Assembly: GCA_025403435.1 (NCBI GenBank)
Contig: CM046348.1
Span: 23,247,899-23,311,898 of the forward strand
Direction of reading: 5' to 3'
DNA length: 64,000 nucleotides
Origin: Artocarpus heterophyllus
Lineage: Eukaryota > Streptophyta > Magnoliopsida > Rosales > Moraceae
The translations under genes and the position numbers were made by a program. The notes under the pieces were generated by a model. It had not been told where the DNA came from. It made no database searches and was given only the letters and a program-made list of their open reading frames with translations. Of the stretch, positions 10,229 through 22,215 are shown in pieces (the first letter of the stretch is position 1; the number at the start of each line of letters is the position of its first letter).

Positions 10229-12301
10229 TGTAACGTCCCGAAATTTATTTAATGTTAATGTAATGTAAATGATGAATTGGTGTGCCATAATTAAAGTTTT
10301 AACTTTAATTAGATTATTTGGTTGGATTTTGAGTTTTTGGTTGTTTTGTTAAATTGATGTGTTCAAATGATTTCTTATTGTTTTAAAATGATGTTTTGAG
10401 TTTTAAAACACAACAATTTGTAAAATGTTAAAAATACTCCGTTTTGTAAAACCGTAGGCGGCACATGGTTTTCGCACAGTAAAACCGCCCACCGATTTTC
10501 TCTATTTATTTCCTTCCTTCCTCTCTCTCTACTCACTCTCCCGGTTTCATTCTCTCTCTTCTCTCTCTCTCTCTCGGCAGCTCTCTTTCTCTCTCAATTC
10601 TCTCTCAAATTTTGAACTCCATTTCGAATCCAAGCTTCGGGATAGCAAGGAGGAAGCTCGGGGACGTGATTCGGCAACCGAGAACGCGGATTGAAGCTTC
10701 GATTCGAGGTTAGATTTGAAATTTCTAAACTTTTTACAAAATTTTCAATTTTGTGTGTTTTTGAAATCTAAGTTTGTTTTAGCTTAGAAAACCGTGGATT
10801 TGTTTTAAATGAACTTAGAACAACTAGAATCTAAGCTTAGATTGAAGAAAAACGGATTGGATTCAAGATTTTTCATTTTTCCTCTCATTTTCTCATTTTT
10901 GGATTTTTGAGGATTTTGAGTTTAAATCTTGTTTAAATGAGTCCAAACATGTTTTAGAATGTTTTTCTATCAACTATGATTATTTTTCATGCCTGTGATT
11001 TGAGAAAAACAGGTTAGAAACAAGATTTGGATTTTGGGGATCGAGAAACCCGTGGCTGGGATTTCTGGGTTTTCCTAGTTCGGCAGGCCGAAGTTCATGT
11101 TCGGCAGGCCGAACCTTGTTTCCGGCAGGCCGAACTGTGCAGTTCGGCAGGCCGACCGAGGCATGGAAAATTTTGTAATTTTTACCCGTTTTCACTGTTT
11201 TGAACTCATATTTAAATCCCAACCTTATAGGATGATTTTAAAGGTACAAATGGCACACTAGGACATCATGAAATGATTTAGTAACATAGAATGTCTCGAA
11301 CTAGATATTGATCGACTTAGTTTGTATCTAGGATCATTCGTGGTTCCGTGGAGCTAACGTATAGCGGACCGGGATTACGGTGTGGGGTACCGGCACGAGT
11401 ATTGAGGTAGGACTTCTATCCTATTTCTTTAGTAGCCTGGTTTTGAAATGATTTGGCTTTGAAAATGATTTCTATCAAAATATTTTCAACGGTTGTTTGA
11501 AAATGGTTTTATCGGTTATATTTTAATATACCGTGAACTGAAATGAATTTCATAATAAATGTAATTGACAACACTCGGTAATTGGGTTTTGAATGATAAT
11601 GATAATAAACACATGGGCATGATGCCATATCAGAGATCGGGTCGTGTGGCGATCGACCTTGGGGGCAGGTCCCGAAACCCAGCTAGGCCACTACAGTGGT
11701 GATTTCATGGTTTGCCTAGGTAAAAGTAAATTGGTGTTTTGATTTGACGAGTAGACTGTTCTGTGTCAGGACGGTTCTACTCAAATTGTTTATCTATTTA
11801 TTTATTTAAGTTTCCTTTGAATAACTTCTAATAATGCTGTGTTCCTTTGCGTTAAACTATTTTTATAAAACATAGTCATACTGAGCCTTTCGCTCACGTT
11901 TTATTGTTTTAAATTTCCCCCCCTTCTAGGTGGTTTCCCATTTAGGTTTGGAGAAGATTCTTCGGACCGAACTCAGGAGCAATAGGAGAGTTTATTTATA
12001 TTCTGTATTATTAATCAAGGCATGTAAGATTTAACTTTATTTGTACTTGGACTGTAATTGTATTTATGATATTGTCAGCTCCATGTGTGTGCACAAGTTG
12101 TGGGTTGTGGAACCCATATTCGCGGTTTTTATTTAATTATTATTATTTGCTTAATATTTATAAATTCTTTTATAAAATGTGGTGGAAAATCTTCTTAATT
12201 TTTATTTAATTTGATTCTCAAACTCTCAATTTTTAATTAAATTCTCTTTTAATTAATCTAAGTATTTCGCCACGTCACCTCCCATACTCCGGGGCGTGAC
12301 A
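10229..12301 (+). repeat. 3' LTR of the gypsy element
   Basis: TGTAACGTCCC to GGGGCGTGACA, 2073 bp, collinear with the 5' LTR. It has only four GGCAGGCCGA-containing units (11079-11156) and a shorter CT tract. It directly follows the polypurine tract. Confidence 0.96.
11079..11156 (+). repeat. Hairpin-forming tandem repeat in 3' LTR, four units
   Basis: Four copies of the TTCGGCAGGCCGAA-type unit. The retained spacers match units 1, 5, 6 and 8 of the 5' LTR array, so units were lost here or gained there as a block. Confidence 0.88.
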
Positions 12302-12306
12302 TTTGT
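12302..12306. repeat. Target site duplication, right (TTTGT)
   Basis: Matches the 5-mer at 3308-3312 on the other side of the gypsy element; sequence then continues collinear with copy 2. Confidence 0.97.
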
Positions 12307-12628
12307 ACTTATGTAAATCTCATAGAAAATTAGCCAAACTCCATATGTAAAGAAGAAAAAAAAATCTATCATAAAATTAATAATACAAATAAAATTTGAT
12401 GATGATAACTCATTAAGAAAATTATCATTTCATACTTTTACAAAGCTTTTTTTGACAAAATCTCTATACATGTATTAGTGAATTAGGAGATTTCACCGGT
12501 AAGTAATAAAAAAATAACTTATTATTAAGTGTCTATTTTTTAACTATCAGATCAACAGAAAAAGATTATTTTAACAAAACATCCACCGGAGAAAGACCTA
12601 ATTAATTATCGTATAACTCTTTAATTAA

Positions 12629-14479
12629 TTACACTGACTCACATCTTCTAAGTCTATTGCTATTATTATCACGAGTAGTACTTGAACTAGGACGAGGCGA
12701 TTTGCTTTCTGGTAAAATCATGCTTGAATGCATGGCAGTGATTACTATTAAGACCAAGCACACCAAAGAGGAGATGGCTGATAAGACTAGCATCAACGCA
12801 TGAGCTATGCCACCCTTTACCTCCTCCGAATATTCTGTGGCAGCTAATGCCAACACCGTTAAGGGAAACGAATATGCCCACCATGCCACGTTGAACTTCC
12901 TCATTGATCTTTTGAACAGTTTTGGTCTTGAAACCTGTACCAAGGGAAAAGGAAACATTATAAGAATATTATTATTACCAAATACTAAAGAAATTTATAC
13001 GTTTTCTTTGTGTTTTACTTTTATTTAGAAAAATGTTGAGAAATGCAGGGAAAAAAAAAATCAACCTTGGATTATATAAGGAGTACTGGAGTTCTTGATT
13101 GTGCTATACAAAAAACAGTAAACGTTCAACAAGTATAAATTTGAACCATAAAGAAGTTCGAAGATATATAAAAATTGTGACGTGACACTTAAAGATACTT
13201 TTGATTTTATGGTTTTTTTTTTAAATGATTTTATGGTCTTTTGAAGAAGTGGTCCTCTCTTGTGTCCATTAGGATGTGGTCCACTTGAACTTAAAAAGGT
13301 CTTGGTTAAAAAACAAATGGTCTATCCAATGCCGTTTTATTAGAAAATAAAATTTCCGAGGTTGCTTTCATTATGAAAACGACAATAAGTATTGACTGCA
13401 TCTAGACACAAAATCTTAACTTACCGTATATGTTTGGACTTTTTGTGCCTAAGACGAAAAGATCTTTACACCATCACCATTTACAGCAAAATCACAAGCT
13501 AACAAATGTTTTAGTTGTCAGTTGTCACCTTAATGTTTGCAAAAAACTTATTTTCTTTATTCAATGCCAAACATATACTCACCAAGGACATGAAAAGGAA
13601 TAGTGAGAGGAAGAAAAGCATCTTGGAGGCGTAATCAAACTCCCCAGAAATAGAGCTCCAAGCAAAGCTCGCCACACTGGGAGCTCCAAAGAACAAGAAA
13701 AACACCGGCCGCAACATCGCCGGAACGCTATTACTCCCGGCCAATCTCTGATACAGAGTGACAAACAGCACCAAATAATGCGCCATCCCTAGTGAAAACA
13801 TGCACACGGCCGACTCCTTCCACCCCATCTCTGCCGCTGCCCTCGCCGCCATCAAGTTCCCTATCACCGACACCAGGCTCGTGGGGTTGGCCACAGTCGA
13901 CAAAAACCGTTTCCCCTTAGTGAACCACTGGCCGTAGATCTTAACATCAAGAACCACAATAGGAACAACAAAGCCCCACCAAAGCACTTTGTAGTAGAGA
14001 GTCTTGGGCGTGATGAACGGCGAGGATTGAAGCAAGAGAAGCCAAGAGATCCAAGGAGCAAATAGGTAGTTAACTCCCACGTCGTGCAAAAACTCGGTTT
14101 TGACCATTTCGAAGTGAAACAAGCATCTGAGGATATAGAGAAGAGATTGAGAGGCCAATGTGAAGAGAGCCAACGACCATAAGAAGCTGAAGGCCGTTCG
14201 AGGGACCATTCGGAAAACCCTTCGGAAAACGTGTACGTCGTCGTTTGGCTCCATTAGGATCTTCCATAACAATGCCTGGCTGCAAAGAGACATGCTTATG
14301 CGAAAGTAGCCTGCGTGGAACTTTGTTTGGATTGGCGACAATATTGTGGACCGTTTGATCATGACATTTTGACCATGATTATCATGATCATCAGGGACAC
14401 AATTTGGTTCAACTACTTCCGTGGGTGTTTGATCAACCACAAGATCGATTTGGGTTTGTGCTGATTGTTGCTCATCCAT
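12629..14479 (-). CDS. S-type anion channel, SLAC1-homologue (SLAH1/SLAH4-like), copy 1
   Basis: Two exons on the minus strand: 14479-13583 and 12934-12629, intron 13582-12935 with GTGAGT donor and TACAG acceptor, in phase 0, giving 400 aa. The family forms plasma-membrane channels for chloride/nitrate efflux with ten transmembrane helices (TehA/SLAC1 fold); SLAH1/SLAH4 act in roots in anion loading. Family marks are the first helix HAGYFRISMSLCSQALLWKI, TSLVSVIGN, GMAHYLVLFVTLYQRL, and after the intron KFNVAWWAYSFPLT. The long cytosolic tails of SLAC1/SLAH3 are absent, which fits SLAH1/4 (about 385 aa). An upstream in-frame ATG at 14503 would add eight basic residues. I prefer 14479 because a TATA box at 14540-14547 would leave a short leader for it and because only from this Met do both copies have the same length. 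Confidence 0.93.
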
Positions 14480-14539
14480 TTTGTTTCTTCTTTTTTTTTT
14501 CACTGTGCGTTTGGGCGTGCTATTCGAGGTCTATGTATG

Positions 14540-14547
14540 TATATATA
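14540..14547 (-). promoter_or_regulatory. TATA box of SLAH copy 1
   Basis: TATATATA (CTATATATAC on the minus strand), 61 bp before the preferred start codon; expected transcription start near 14510-14515. Confidence 0.55.
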
Positions 14548-17500
14548 GGGATGCGTAGCGACAACTATGGACTCGAAACCAGAGAAAAAAAAAAAAAACT
14601 ATGGTGTTGAAAAGAAGAAAAAGAATAAAATGGAAAATGTACGGTCAAGGGAGGACTGATGATCAAGGTGGCTGAGTCGATGGCAAACCCTTTTGGACTA
14701 ATTTGTGCGTTGATCGTGCATTTGGTCACGAATCATGACTCCTTTTGAACGTCTTTACAGCTAAATCGAGCCTTGGGGGGACCCACAGCCCTCTAGATCC
14801 TTTAATATTGTTTCTTTTTGGTTGTGCTAGATATACTATATACCATCTAGAATATTGGAAGGTAATATAATACTCTATAAACTAGTAGGCGTTAAAGTAC
14901 TAACTACTGAGTGATTCACTTCTTTTAGTGTGGATTACAGACCAATTTAATTAATGTAATTTTTTTTTTTCACTTTGTAAAGTTAATGGCCGAGTAACAT
15001 ATAATATATATATATATATAATAAATAGGTTTTCTAAGGTTAATTTTTACATGACATGTAAATTAACCAGGGTATAGCGTCAATGTTCATCAATCAAATA
15101 TTAGGAGCTCAATTTTCAAACGCAATGACACATCTGTTTCTTTGTGTTCTTTTTCCAAAATTTTATTCTTTCTCTAAATTGTGTATGTAGAAGCTATAGA
15201 ATATGATATGCGTAAATATATAATGGTATTGAACATCCGCGTAATTGAGACCTACTTTTGTTAGTCGTGTATTAATAATGGCAGTGTTCTAAGCATTTTT
15301 CTATCATGTGATAGTGCATGCGTTCATGCCACCCTTTGATTTCCAAAATAATTATTTGTTACGTTTGGAAAATTCCTAGCGATAGTTGGTAGAATCGAAG
15401 AAATAAGCCGTGTAGTTTCTTTGCCGTGTCGTGAGCGGTGCAACAAAATCTGAAGTGTCCAGCTTCTAAAGCACGGTAGGGCGCCCCAAAAGTCAGAGTC
15501 TCGAAAATATCTGGAGACAAAAAAGAAAATAGAAATATTCCTATAGGGATATATTTCTTGCCTGCCTGCTTTCCCTTCATATTAGTCAGCAATATATATT
15601 CTCTCTCTATGTGGGCCCATTTATTTTGTATCATACTTCTTTAAAAATTATATTTTCTCCATCTTAATTAGCTTTTTCACAATGTTCCCTTCTGAAACCC
15701 AATGCACTGCGATTAAAGCAGATATACAGTGGAAAAGTGATTATCAGCATGCAATAATTAAATATATATCTATATATATATATAGTGATATTACTTGTAA
15801 CTTACATGAATTCTCCATGTGCCCTTTTATTATATCTATATGTATACATATCATTCTTTATACATAATGCGCCTTGGATATCTTGTCCATATATTAATTC
15901 GTGAAGAAAGTTTGATAATTACTTTATAAATCTACAAGGCATGAGTTCCTATATATGGTTTAACTAGCCTGATTCCAAAGTGAAAAAGCGTGGAGAAGTA
16001 CTCTTTTCTTATTTTTTTATTATTAATGTCTAGTGATATTATAACTTATTAAGATTCTTCATGCCGATAATTAGCACTTATTTTTTGTAGGAATATTTAG
16101 TTATTAAATGAATTCTCCATGTGCGGACATTATCTTTTTTACGCATGCATGATGCCTCGGATTTTGTCACTAATATATTGAGGAAAACTTTCATTTAGTC
16201 TGAAAAGTTAGTGTAGCCACTTGTAATCTTGTCATATCGACTGCTAACATTTTTTTTTAACGAATATTCAGTAAATAGAACTAAAGATTTGATGCGGAGC
16301 AGCAAAGGTATAACCTTTATGGTGTGTTGGGATCATCCTAAGGTCAAATAAGGCAATTTTTTCAGTTTTCAGAAGGTTTCAGGACGATTTTGGATTTCAG
16401 CGATTGATGTGTGTTTTCTAATTAGTGGAAACGAGCCAATGAGCAAAAGGGAGTTTATCTGCCAAATTCAATTATTTAGGCCTTCAAAAGAGCTTCTTTT
16501 TTTTTTTCCATAGTTTCTGTGATTGTATTAAGTTGACACAGAAATTTCGATTGCCAATTTACGATTTCTTTTTCCTTGTGTCAAATAGTCTCTGCGTCCT
16601 TTTTAAAAATTTTTCATTGTTTTTAAAATGTCTTATTTCTCTAATTTTTAATTAATTTTTAGCCCTTTTTTATTTTCCCGTTTATGTTAATTAAGTACAT
16701 AAATATAGACGTCCTTTGTAATGAAAGCTAGCCTTTTTTGATGAATGAAATTTGAGTTATTTCTCACAATTTTCCTTTTTATTTTTCAATATTTTAATTG
16801 AATCAACAAATTTTGAAATTATTTTTTCGGATTCTGTGTGAATCAATAGGTCAATAGAATTAATCATTTTATTTTAACATGTTTCATTTCCTTCAAATAA
16901 GCTTCCGCTATATTAAGACTACTGTTTGGTAGTGCTTTCAAAATGGTTTTATTTTTTAAAAATAAAAACTTTTAGGGAAAGTATTTTTGAAATTTTTGCT
17001 AACTAACAAAAACTAGAGAAGAACCGTACTTTACACGGCTTTAGGTGATCTCCTAAGTCATGTCTCTATTACGTGTGGCTGAGATAAGTATTTAAGGAAT
17101 TAATTTGCAGAACAAAAATTTCAGTGTGGTCCATTTATAATTACACTAGTATAAGTCAAAGAACAAGTTTAGAAGTTTGGGAAGATTATTTGAACTTGAA
17201 AAAATAAATTTATTTTAAACTAGTTTTATTATAGTGTTTTATTTAGATATTTGCTATAATATTATGTTCGTTCATTTAAACTATATTTTCAAATAGGCTA
17301 TTAATTAGTTATGAATGTATAGAAGTTAGGGAACTTGACCCTTATTTAGGTTTTGGTGTTCTAAAATCTCTTTTCATAGAATGTGTTCAAGTAATACGTC
17401 AAAGTGATTCAGTGACCTGTGAAGAAGCTGGATCCAGGGCAGATAACATCATAATTTAAGAATACAAGTTGTCTAGTCTTTTACATGTGCTTTTTACGCC

Positions 17501-17939
17501 AAAAACGAAAACCCTACAGTGCTTATCCAAGTAGGCTCAAACGAGGGAAAAGTTAGGCTGCAACTGTGGAGTGCATGTTAGTGTCTTCCCTCTTGCATAT
17601 CAAACTATTCTAGATAATTAATTTCTATCTAATCTAACTTGCTATTTGCTAAAGTTGTAATATAGTTATCCTATATAAAGTAATTGTAATTTAATAAGTG
17701 TCTTTAAATCTAACAATAAAATATTTGTTCTAAACCACTTGACTTGGATATATAACTAAAATAAGAAGATTGCCCTTTCGATCGTGCTCTTAATTGATGA
17801 CATGATCATCATGAGCTCACAAGTTTAGAAGAAAAATTAATCTCGTGATTCTTTAGAAAAATGAAATTAGGAAAGAGATCTTTCTCTAATATTTGAGACT
17901 AGGTTGTTTTTCGAATTTAAAATATATGCTGATCTTTTA

Positions 17940-17974
<35 letters not shown>

Positions 17975-19424
17975 GAAGAGAAGTGGCAATTGATATCACC
18001 ATATTTTAACGGAAGAATTTGACAAAAGGGCAAAAAAAAAAAAATCATAATTGAGGACATGACCTTTTTTTTTTTTACAAAAAAAAAAAACAAGCTTTTC
18101 TAGGCAGGTAAACTGCCCCAGTTTTTTTTTTAAAAAAGACAAAAATAACTGTAACGAGAAGAGAAACTTCAATAGAGTGAAAAAAAAAAAAACTGAAACA
18201 GTTTTCATGCCCAAAAAGCATGTTTTTTGACGTCAAAAAACTGCAAAAAAAAAAAGGGTCATTTGCCCAAAATCTTTTTTCTTAAAGATACTTTTCAAAA
18301 TCCCCCGATTTTAACCCATCTCAACTAGATTCTCGCCCATCTCAATTAAAGTGACACCCACTAGAATCTAGATGCCATACCAAACCACTAAGTCCAAAGT
18401 ATATTAAAATGATATAAAAATAAAGAAACAAAATAAAGTATAGTAAAGCAAGTGAAACTAAAGCTAAGACAATACAAATCTGGAAACAGTTAATTGAAGA
18501 AATGTTCTTTCTATTATATGTGCATCAAGCTTAAATCAGTTAATTGATGATAATGTTATGGCTTCTCGATCTGATTAATGCTGTGAACTAGAGATCTTAA
18601 TTCTACAGAGAGCAAAAACACCAAACAAAAAATAAGTAAGAAAAGAACATATAAAATTTATAGTGGTTCACTCTTAATATAAGAATTACGTCTATTCTTG
18701 GCCACTATACAAATTCACAATAATGATAAAGTTTACAAGAAAAAAATTATACACTTTCTCTTTATATATATTTTTCGAGTTACACAAATGAAACCTAACA
18801 TGTCCTAATAGGAGTATACAAAAAAAAAAATAGTTTCTCAAAATAATGTCGATGCGTGACCGGACGTTGCACCTTCAACTTCCCAGCGCCACAGCGCCAA
18901 CGCCTACTCCAACACTTCTTAACAATCAGTACTTATACAAAAATATTAGAAGTTTTATTCGTGTTTTTTCTGCTATTTAAATTAAACAAACTTAATTTTT
19001 TATATTTGAGCCCTGCTAAGTTTCGGACCAAGTCTTCTTTGATATCTAGAGTCTTCAACCAAATTAGATCCTCGTTCTTTACTTGTATCATTATTCAATT
19101 ATTTAATATTACTTTTGAGACAATATGCACTCCAGCTTAGGAAGGAGAAATAAAAAATTCAAAAGTATATGTACTAATGACATTTATTCACTGCATGTAG
19201 GTAGAAATTACACCTTATCTACATATTTTTGTTTTTAAAAAAAAAAAAACGAAAAAAATGTTGTATATGCACTACAATTTGGGAAATATGTAGGGGCTTA
19301 ACAAGACTAAAATTTGAAGTAACAATAAAGTAGCAACTAAATTAAATTGATCTGAAACTTTATTCTCCAATTTATTATTATATAGTTTCCTCCATCACAT
19401 GATTATAATGTGCTGAAATCTAAA
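14548..19424. other. Intergenic region between SLAH and dirigent genes (copy 1)
   Basis: 4.9 kb, AT-rich, without a gene I can support. It contains a TA microsatellite at 17943-17971, poly-A/T runs near 18030-18260 and many short open frames that are not conserved in frame between the copies. It should hold the SLAH promoter (right of 14540) and the dirigent 3' region (left of 19425). Confidence 0.7.
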
Positions 19425-19943
19425 TCAGCCTAATGTAATGGTACACCTAATGATTGCATAAGAAGTTGCCCTCTCATAATAGATAGTCTCAAAGATAGCA
19501 TGTCCTCTCATAAACCTAAATCTCCCAGTCCCTGAAACAACTGAGACTTCTCTATATCTCTCATTTTGACGAAGAACGCCTTGTAGCTCCAAAGTGCCGT
19601 TGTTGAATACTAATGATATTAAGACACTCACATTAGACCCATCCAAGGCTGATGTTACAAGCACTCCCTGTGCTCGACCAATTTGGGCTGAGTTCTTATC
19701 TGGGGTTTGCGTGATTGGATCATCGACAACGAAAATCGTGCCGAATGAGGCAAATGACCAGGTCTTTCCAGTGATTCCGACCACCGGGACGACGGTGCCG
19801 TTGGGCCCGGAGGTGACATCCTGGAAGAAGAACACTAAGTCGCTTTGATTTTGTCTCTCAGTTTGAGATTGAGCCTCGCTTGGACGAATGAATAATAACA
19901 TGGCTACAAGCAAAATTAACAAGAACAACTTGTCAAATGCCAT
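19425..19943 (-). CDS. Dirigent family protein, copy 1
   Basis: Intronless, 172 aa. Dirigent proteins are secreted and steer stereoselective coupling of phenoxy radicals, for example coniferyl alcohol to lignans, in the apoplast; many members are induced by stress. Residues 1-24 form a signal peptide (hydrophobic LFLLILLVAMLLF ending in SEA). The mature part has the eight-stranded dirigent barrel motifs: DLVFFFQDV, a GTIFVVDDPIT strand, SAQIGRAQGV, LVFNNGTLELQG and VVSGTGRFRFMRGHA. There are several N-glycosylation sequons (NQS, NGT, NVS, NGT). The start is the only Met before the signal peptide. Substrate cannot be predicted from the sequence. Copy 2 differs by a single residue (NQS versus NQT). 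Confidence 0.95.
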   Translation of the reverse strand: MAFDKLFLLILLVAMLLFIRPSEAQSQTERQNQSDLVFFFQDVTSGPNGTVVPVVGITGKTWSFASFGTIFVVDDPITQTPDKNSAQIGRAQGVLVTSALDGSNVSVLISLVFNNGTLELQGVLRQNERYREVSVVSGTGRFRFMRGHAIFETIYYERATSYAIIRCTITLG

Positions 19944-20038
19944 TGATGGAAAAATTATGTATTAACTTGACCAAACAACAAAAGGGGTCCTCTAGCTAGA
20001 CTCTTTGATTTGTAATTTGAAGTCATTCGTCGCCTGAT

Positions 20039-20047
20039 CTATTTATG
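20039..20047 (-). promoter_or_regulatory. TATA-like element of dirigent copy 1
   Basis: CATAAATAG on the minus strand about 100 bp before the start codon; conserved in copy 2. Confidence 0.45.
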
Positions 20048-20096
20048 AGAGATAGATTAGGACGGTTAAAGTAGGGTATGTCATGATTAATTAACC

Positions 20097-20128
<32 letters not shown>

Positions 20129-20217
20129 ATTAACCAAAAATTAAGTAGTTACTCTCGTGAAACGTTTTGTCTGCTGCAAAGCCATTCATGAAAGAAATGC
20201 CAGAAACATGTGACATG

Positions 20218-21675
20218 GAGAAAAATGCCTGGCTTGCAATTTAGTCATTTGGGCAGTTAAATTGGGATTGTGACTTTTGCGTTACATTCAAAAATGATGG
20301 GTGTACGTATCATGTGGAACATACTAGCCATGAGAAAGTTGTGTTAAAGTGAAATGATTATTTTCAAAGAATACATAGCAATTTGTGCTTTTGTAGTCCG
20401 CAGGTTGTTCAAAATATATGCTAAACCATTCAAATTAAACCAAACCAATTTGGTAATTTTTATTTTAGTTTTGAATGATTCTTATAATTTTTACACAAAT
20501 AATTTTAGATGGTTTGGTTAGTGAGTTGGCACTTCTAAACTGCCCATTAAACCGTCCACCAATCTGCCATATATAAATATATTTTATATAAGAGAATTAT
20601 TATTATTATTATATAGATTATCTTTAATTGGTAATAAAAAAAAAGTTCTACACATGTATAAAATGCACCTGTCTACATCCTATAATTTCACTTTTCTCTC
20701 CTTTTTTTTTTTAATGAAAATTGCACTTTTTTTTACTTTTCCCTAAATGTTATTCGCTCATCAGCATATATAAAAAACACACAAAAAAAAAATCAAATAA
20801 AAGAAAAAAAACACATATTACTAACTCATACGACTAACTAGAACCAAAATGAAAAAAAAAAAAAAAAATCAGATCATAGACCACCACTTTCTAGCAAAAG
20901 AAAGGGTAGAACAACTTCTCCGTGTAGGACAATTTTGAAGAGAAAAATGCGTCGCTTGCAATTTAGTCAATTGGTCAGTTAAATTAGTATTGTGACTTTT
21001 GCGTTATATTCAAAATGATGGGTGTACGTATCATGTGGAATATAGCCATGAGAAAGTTGTGTTAAAGTGAAATGATTATTTCAAAGAATACATTAGCAAT
21101 TTGTGCTTTTGCAGTCTGCAGCGGTGTTTAAAAGATCTGTTAAACCGTCTAAATTAAACAAACTAATTTGGTGATTTTTATTTTTAATTTTAAATGATTC
21201 TCATAATTTTTATACAAATAATTTTAGATGGTTTGGTTAGTGAAGTTGGCACTTCTAAACCACTCATCAAACCGTCTGTCAATCCGTCATATATAAATAT
21301 ATTTTATATAAGAGAATTTTTATTATTATTATATAAATTATCTTTAATTGGTAATAAAAAAAGTTCTGCACATGTATAAAATGCACTTATCCACATCTTA
21401 TAATTTCACTTTTCTCTCTCTTTTTTTTTTTTCTCAATTTCACTTTTTTATCACTTTTCTCTAAATGTTATTCGCTCATCAACATATCTAAAAAACAAAA
21501 AAATAATAAAAGAAAATAAAAGAAAAAAGCACATATTACTAACTCATACAACTAACTTAGAGCCAAAATGGGGAAAAAAAATTCAGAGCAAAATAAAGCT
21601 CATAGACCACCACTTCCTTAGCAAAAGAAAATGTAGAACAACTTCTCCAGTATAGGACAATTTTGAAAAGAAAAA
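20218..21675 (+). repeat. Two-unit tandem repeat, ~722-bp period (copy 1)
   Basis: Unit A (20218-20939) and unit B (20940-21675) both run from AATGC[CG]T[CG]GCTTGCAATTTAG through GATGGGTGTACGTATCATG, the subterminal part of a hAT element and GACCACCACTT to CAATTTTGAA. They are clearly diverged from each other, more than copies 1 and 2 of the segmental duplication, so the tandem event is older. Confidence 0.88.
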
Positions 21676-22203
21676 AAATTAAGGGTGAGCTTAGGAATGT
21701 GTGTGTCCATTGTCATAAAGGTTATTCTTACACCTAAAAAAAATGTTACTAGTACCTTGTGGAACCATCTTAGAGAGCAATGTAAGAAATACCCTTATAA
21801 GGAGGAAGATTCTAAGAAACAAATATTATGTTTCAGACAAAAAATTGCTAGAAGATAGTAACCTTGTAGCTGTGGGTTTTAGTCAAGTGCATGTCGAATG
21901 ACATTAGCAAAGATGGTAGCCATAGATGAGCTACCTTTTTATTTGTCGAACAAGAAGGGTTTAAGATGTGTTGTAGTGTGACTTTTCCAAAATTTGACAT
22001 TCTATCATGCATAACAGTTACAATATATGTTATGAATCTTTTACAAACCACCCAAACCAAATTACCCAAACGGCTTATGAATGGTTTGGTTTGGTTTCTG
22101 TAAAAATATATATCCACCCAAATCGTTCAAATATAAAATTTAGTTTTGGTTTGGTTAGTAGTTTAGAGGAAAAAACCACCCAAACTGCTCACGAACACCC
22201 CTA
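21119..22203 (+). mobile_element. Non-autonomous hAT-type element (copy 1)
   Basis: About 1.1 kb between an imperfect inverted pair: left GCGGTGTT and right AACACCCC (TAGGGGTGTTCG on the minus strand), as in Ac-like hAT ends. The subterminal regions are full of short AAACCG, CCAAAC and GGTTTGGTT motifs, typical of hAT transposase binding regions. Inside is a broken piece of transposase coding sequence. I could not identify an 8-bp target duplication. Unit A of the tandem repeat (20218-20939) carries an extra left end. Confidence 0.65.
21676..22032 (+). pseudogene. hAT transposase fragment, BED finger and downstream block (copy 1)
   Basis: Degraded coding sequence with a BED-zinc-finger-like stretch (VTSTLWNHL..., KYPYKEED), then in shifted frames a block like DELPF and CPKFDILSCITVT, in the order seen in plant hAT transposases of the RICESLEEPER type. 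Frameshifts and stops separate the parts, and the catalytic RNase H-like and dimerisation domains are missing. Only the N-terminal fifth of a transposase is represented. Confidence 0.7.
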
Positions 22204-22215
22204 GCGGCCCTTGTA

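Larger units (their letters stand above)
3313..12301 (+). mobile_element. Full-length Ty3/gypsy LTR retrotransposon, chromovirus (Tekay/Del-like)
   Basis: Complete 8989-bp element: two long LTRs with TG...CA ends, 5-bp target duplication, a primer binding site matching initiator tRNA-Met, one gag-pol frame, and a polypurine tract before the 3' LTR. Domain order protease, reverse transcriptase, RNase H, integrase is the gypsy order. The protein end ([11 protein letters not shown] followed by [10 protein letters not shown]) resembles the CR-type chromodomain of plant chromoviruses, and LTRs above 2 kb fit the Tekay/Del lineage; that lineage name is inference. The element lies in copy 1 only. 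Four in-frame stops and a changed reverse transcriptase active-site residue make it non-autonomous today. Confidence 0.95.

Noticed and set aside
15359..15634. 91-codon open frame on the minus strand, partly conserved at 40975-41292
   Set aside because: Conservation is explained by the recent duplication of all sequence here; an indel changes the C-terminus between copies, and no family features are seen.
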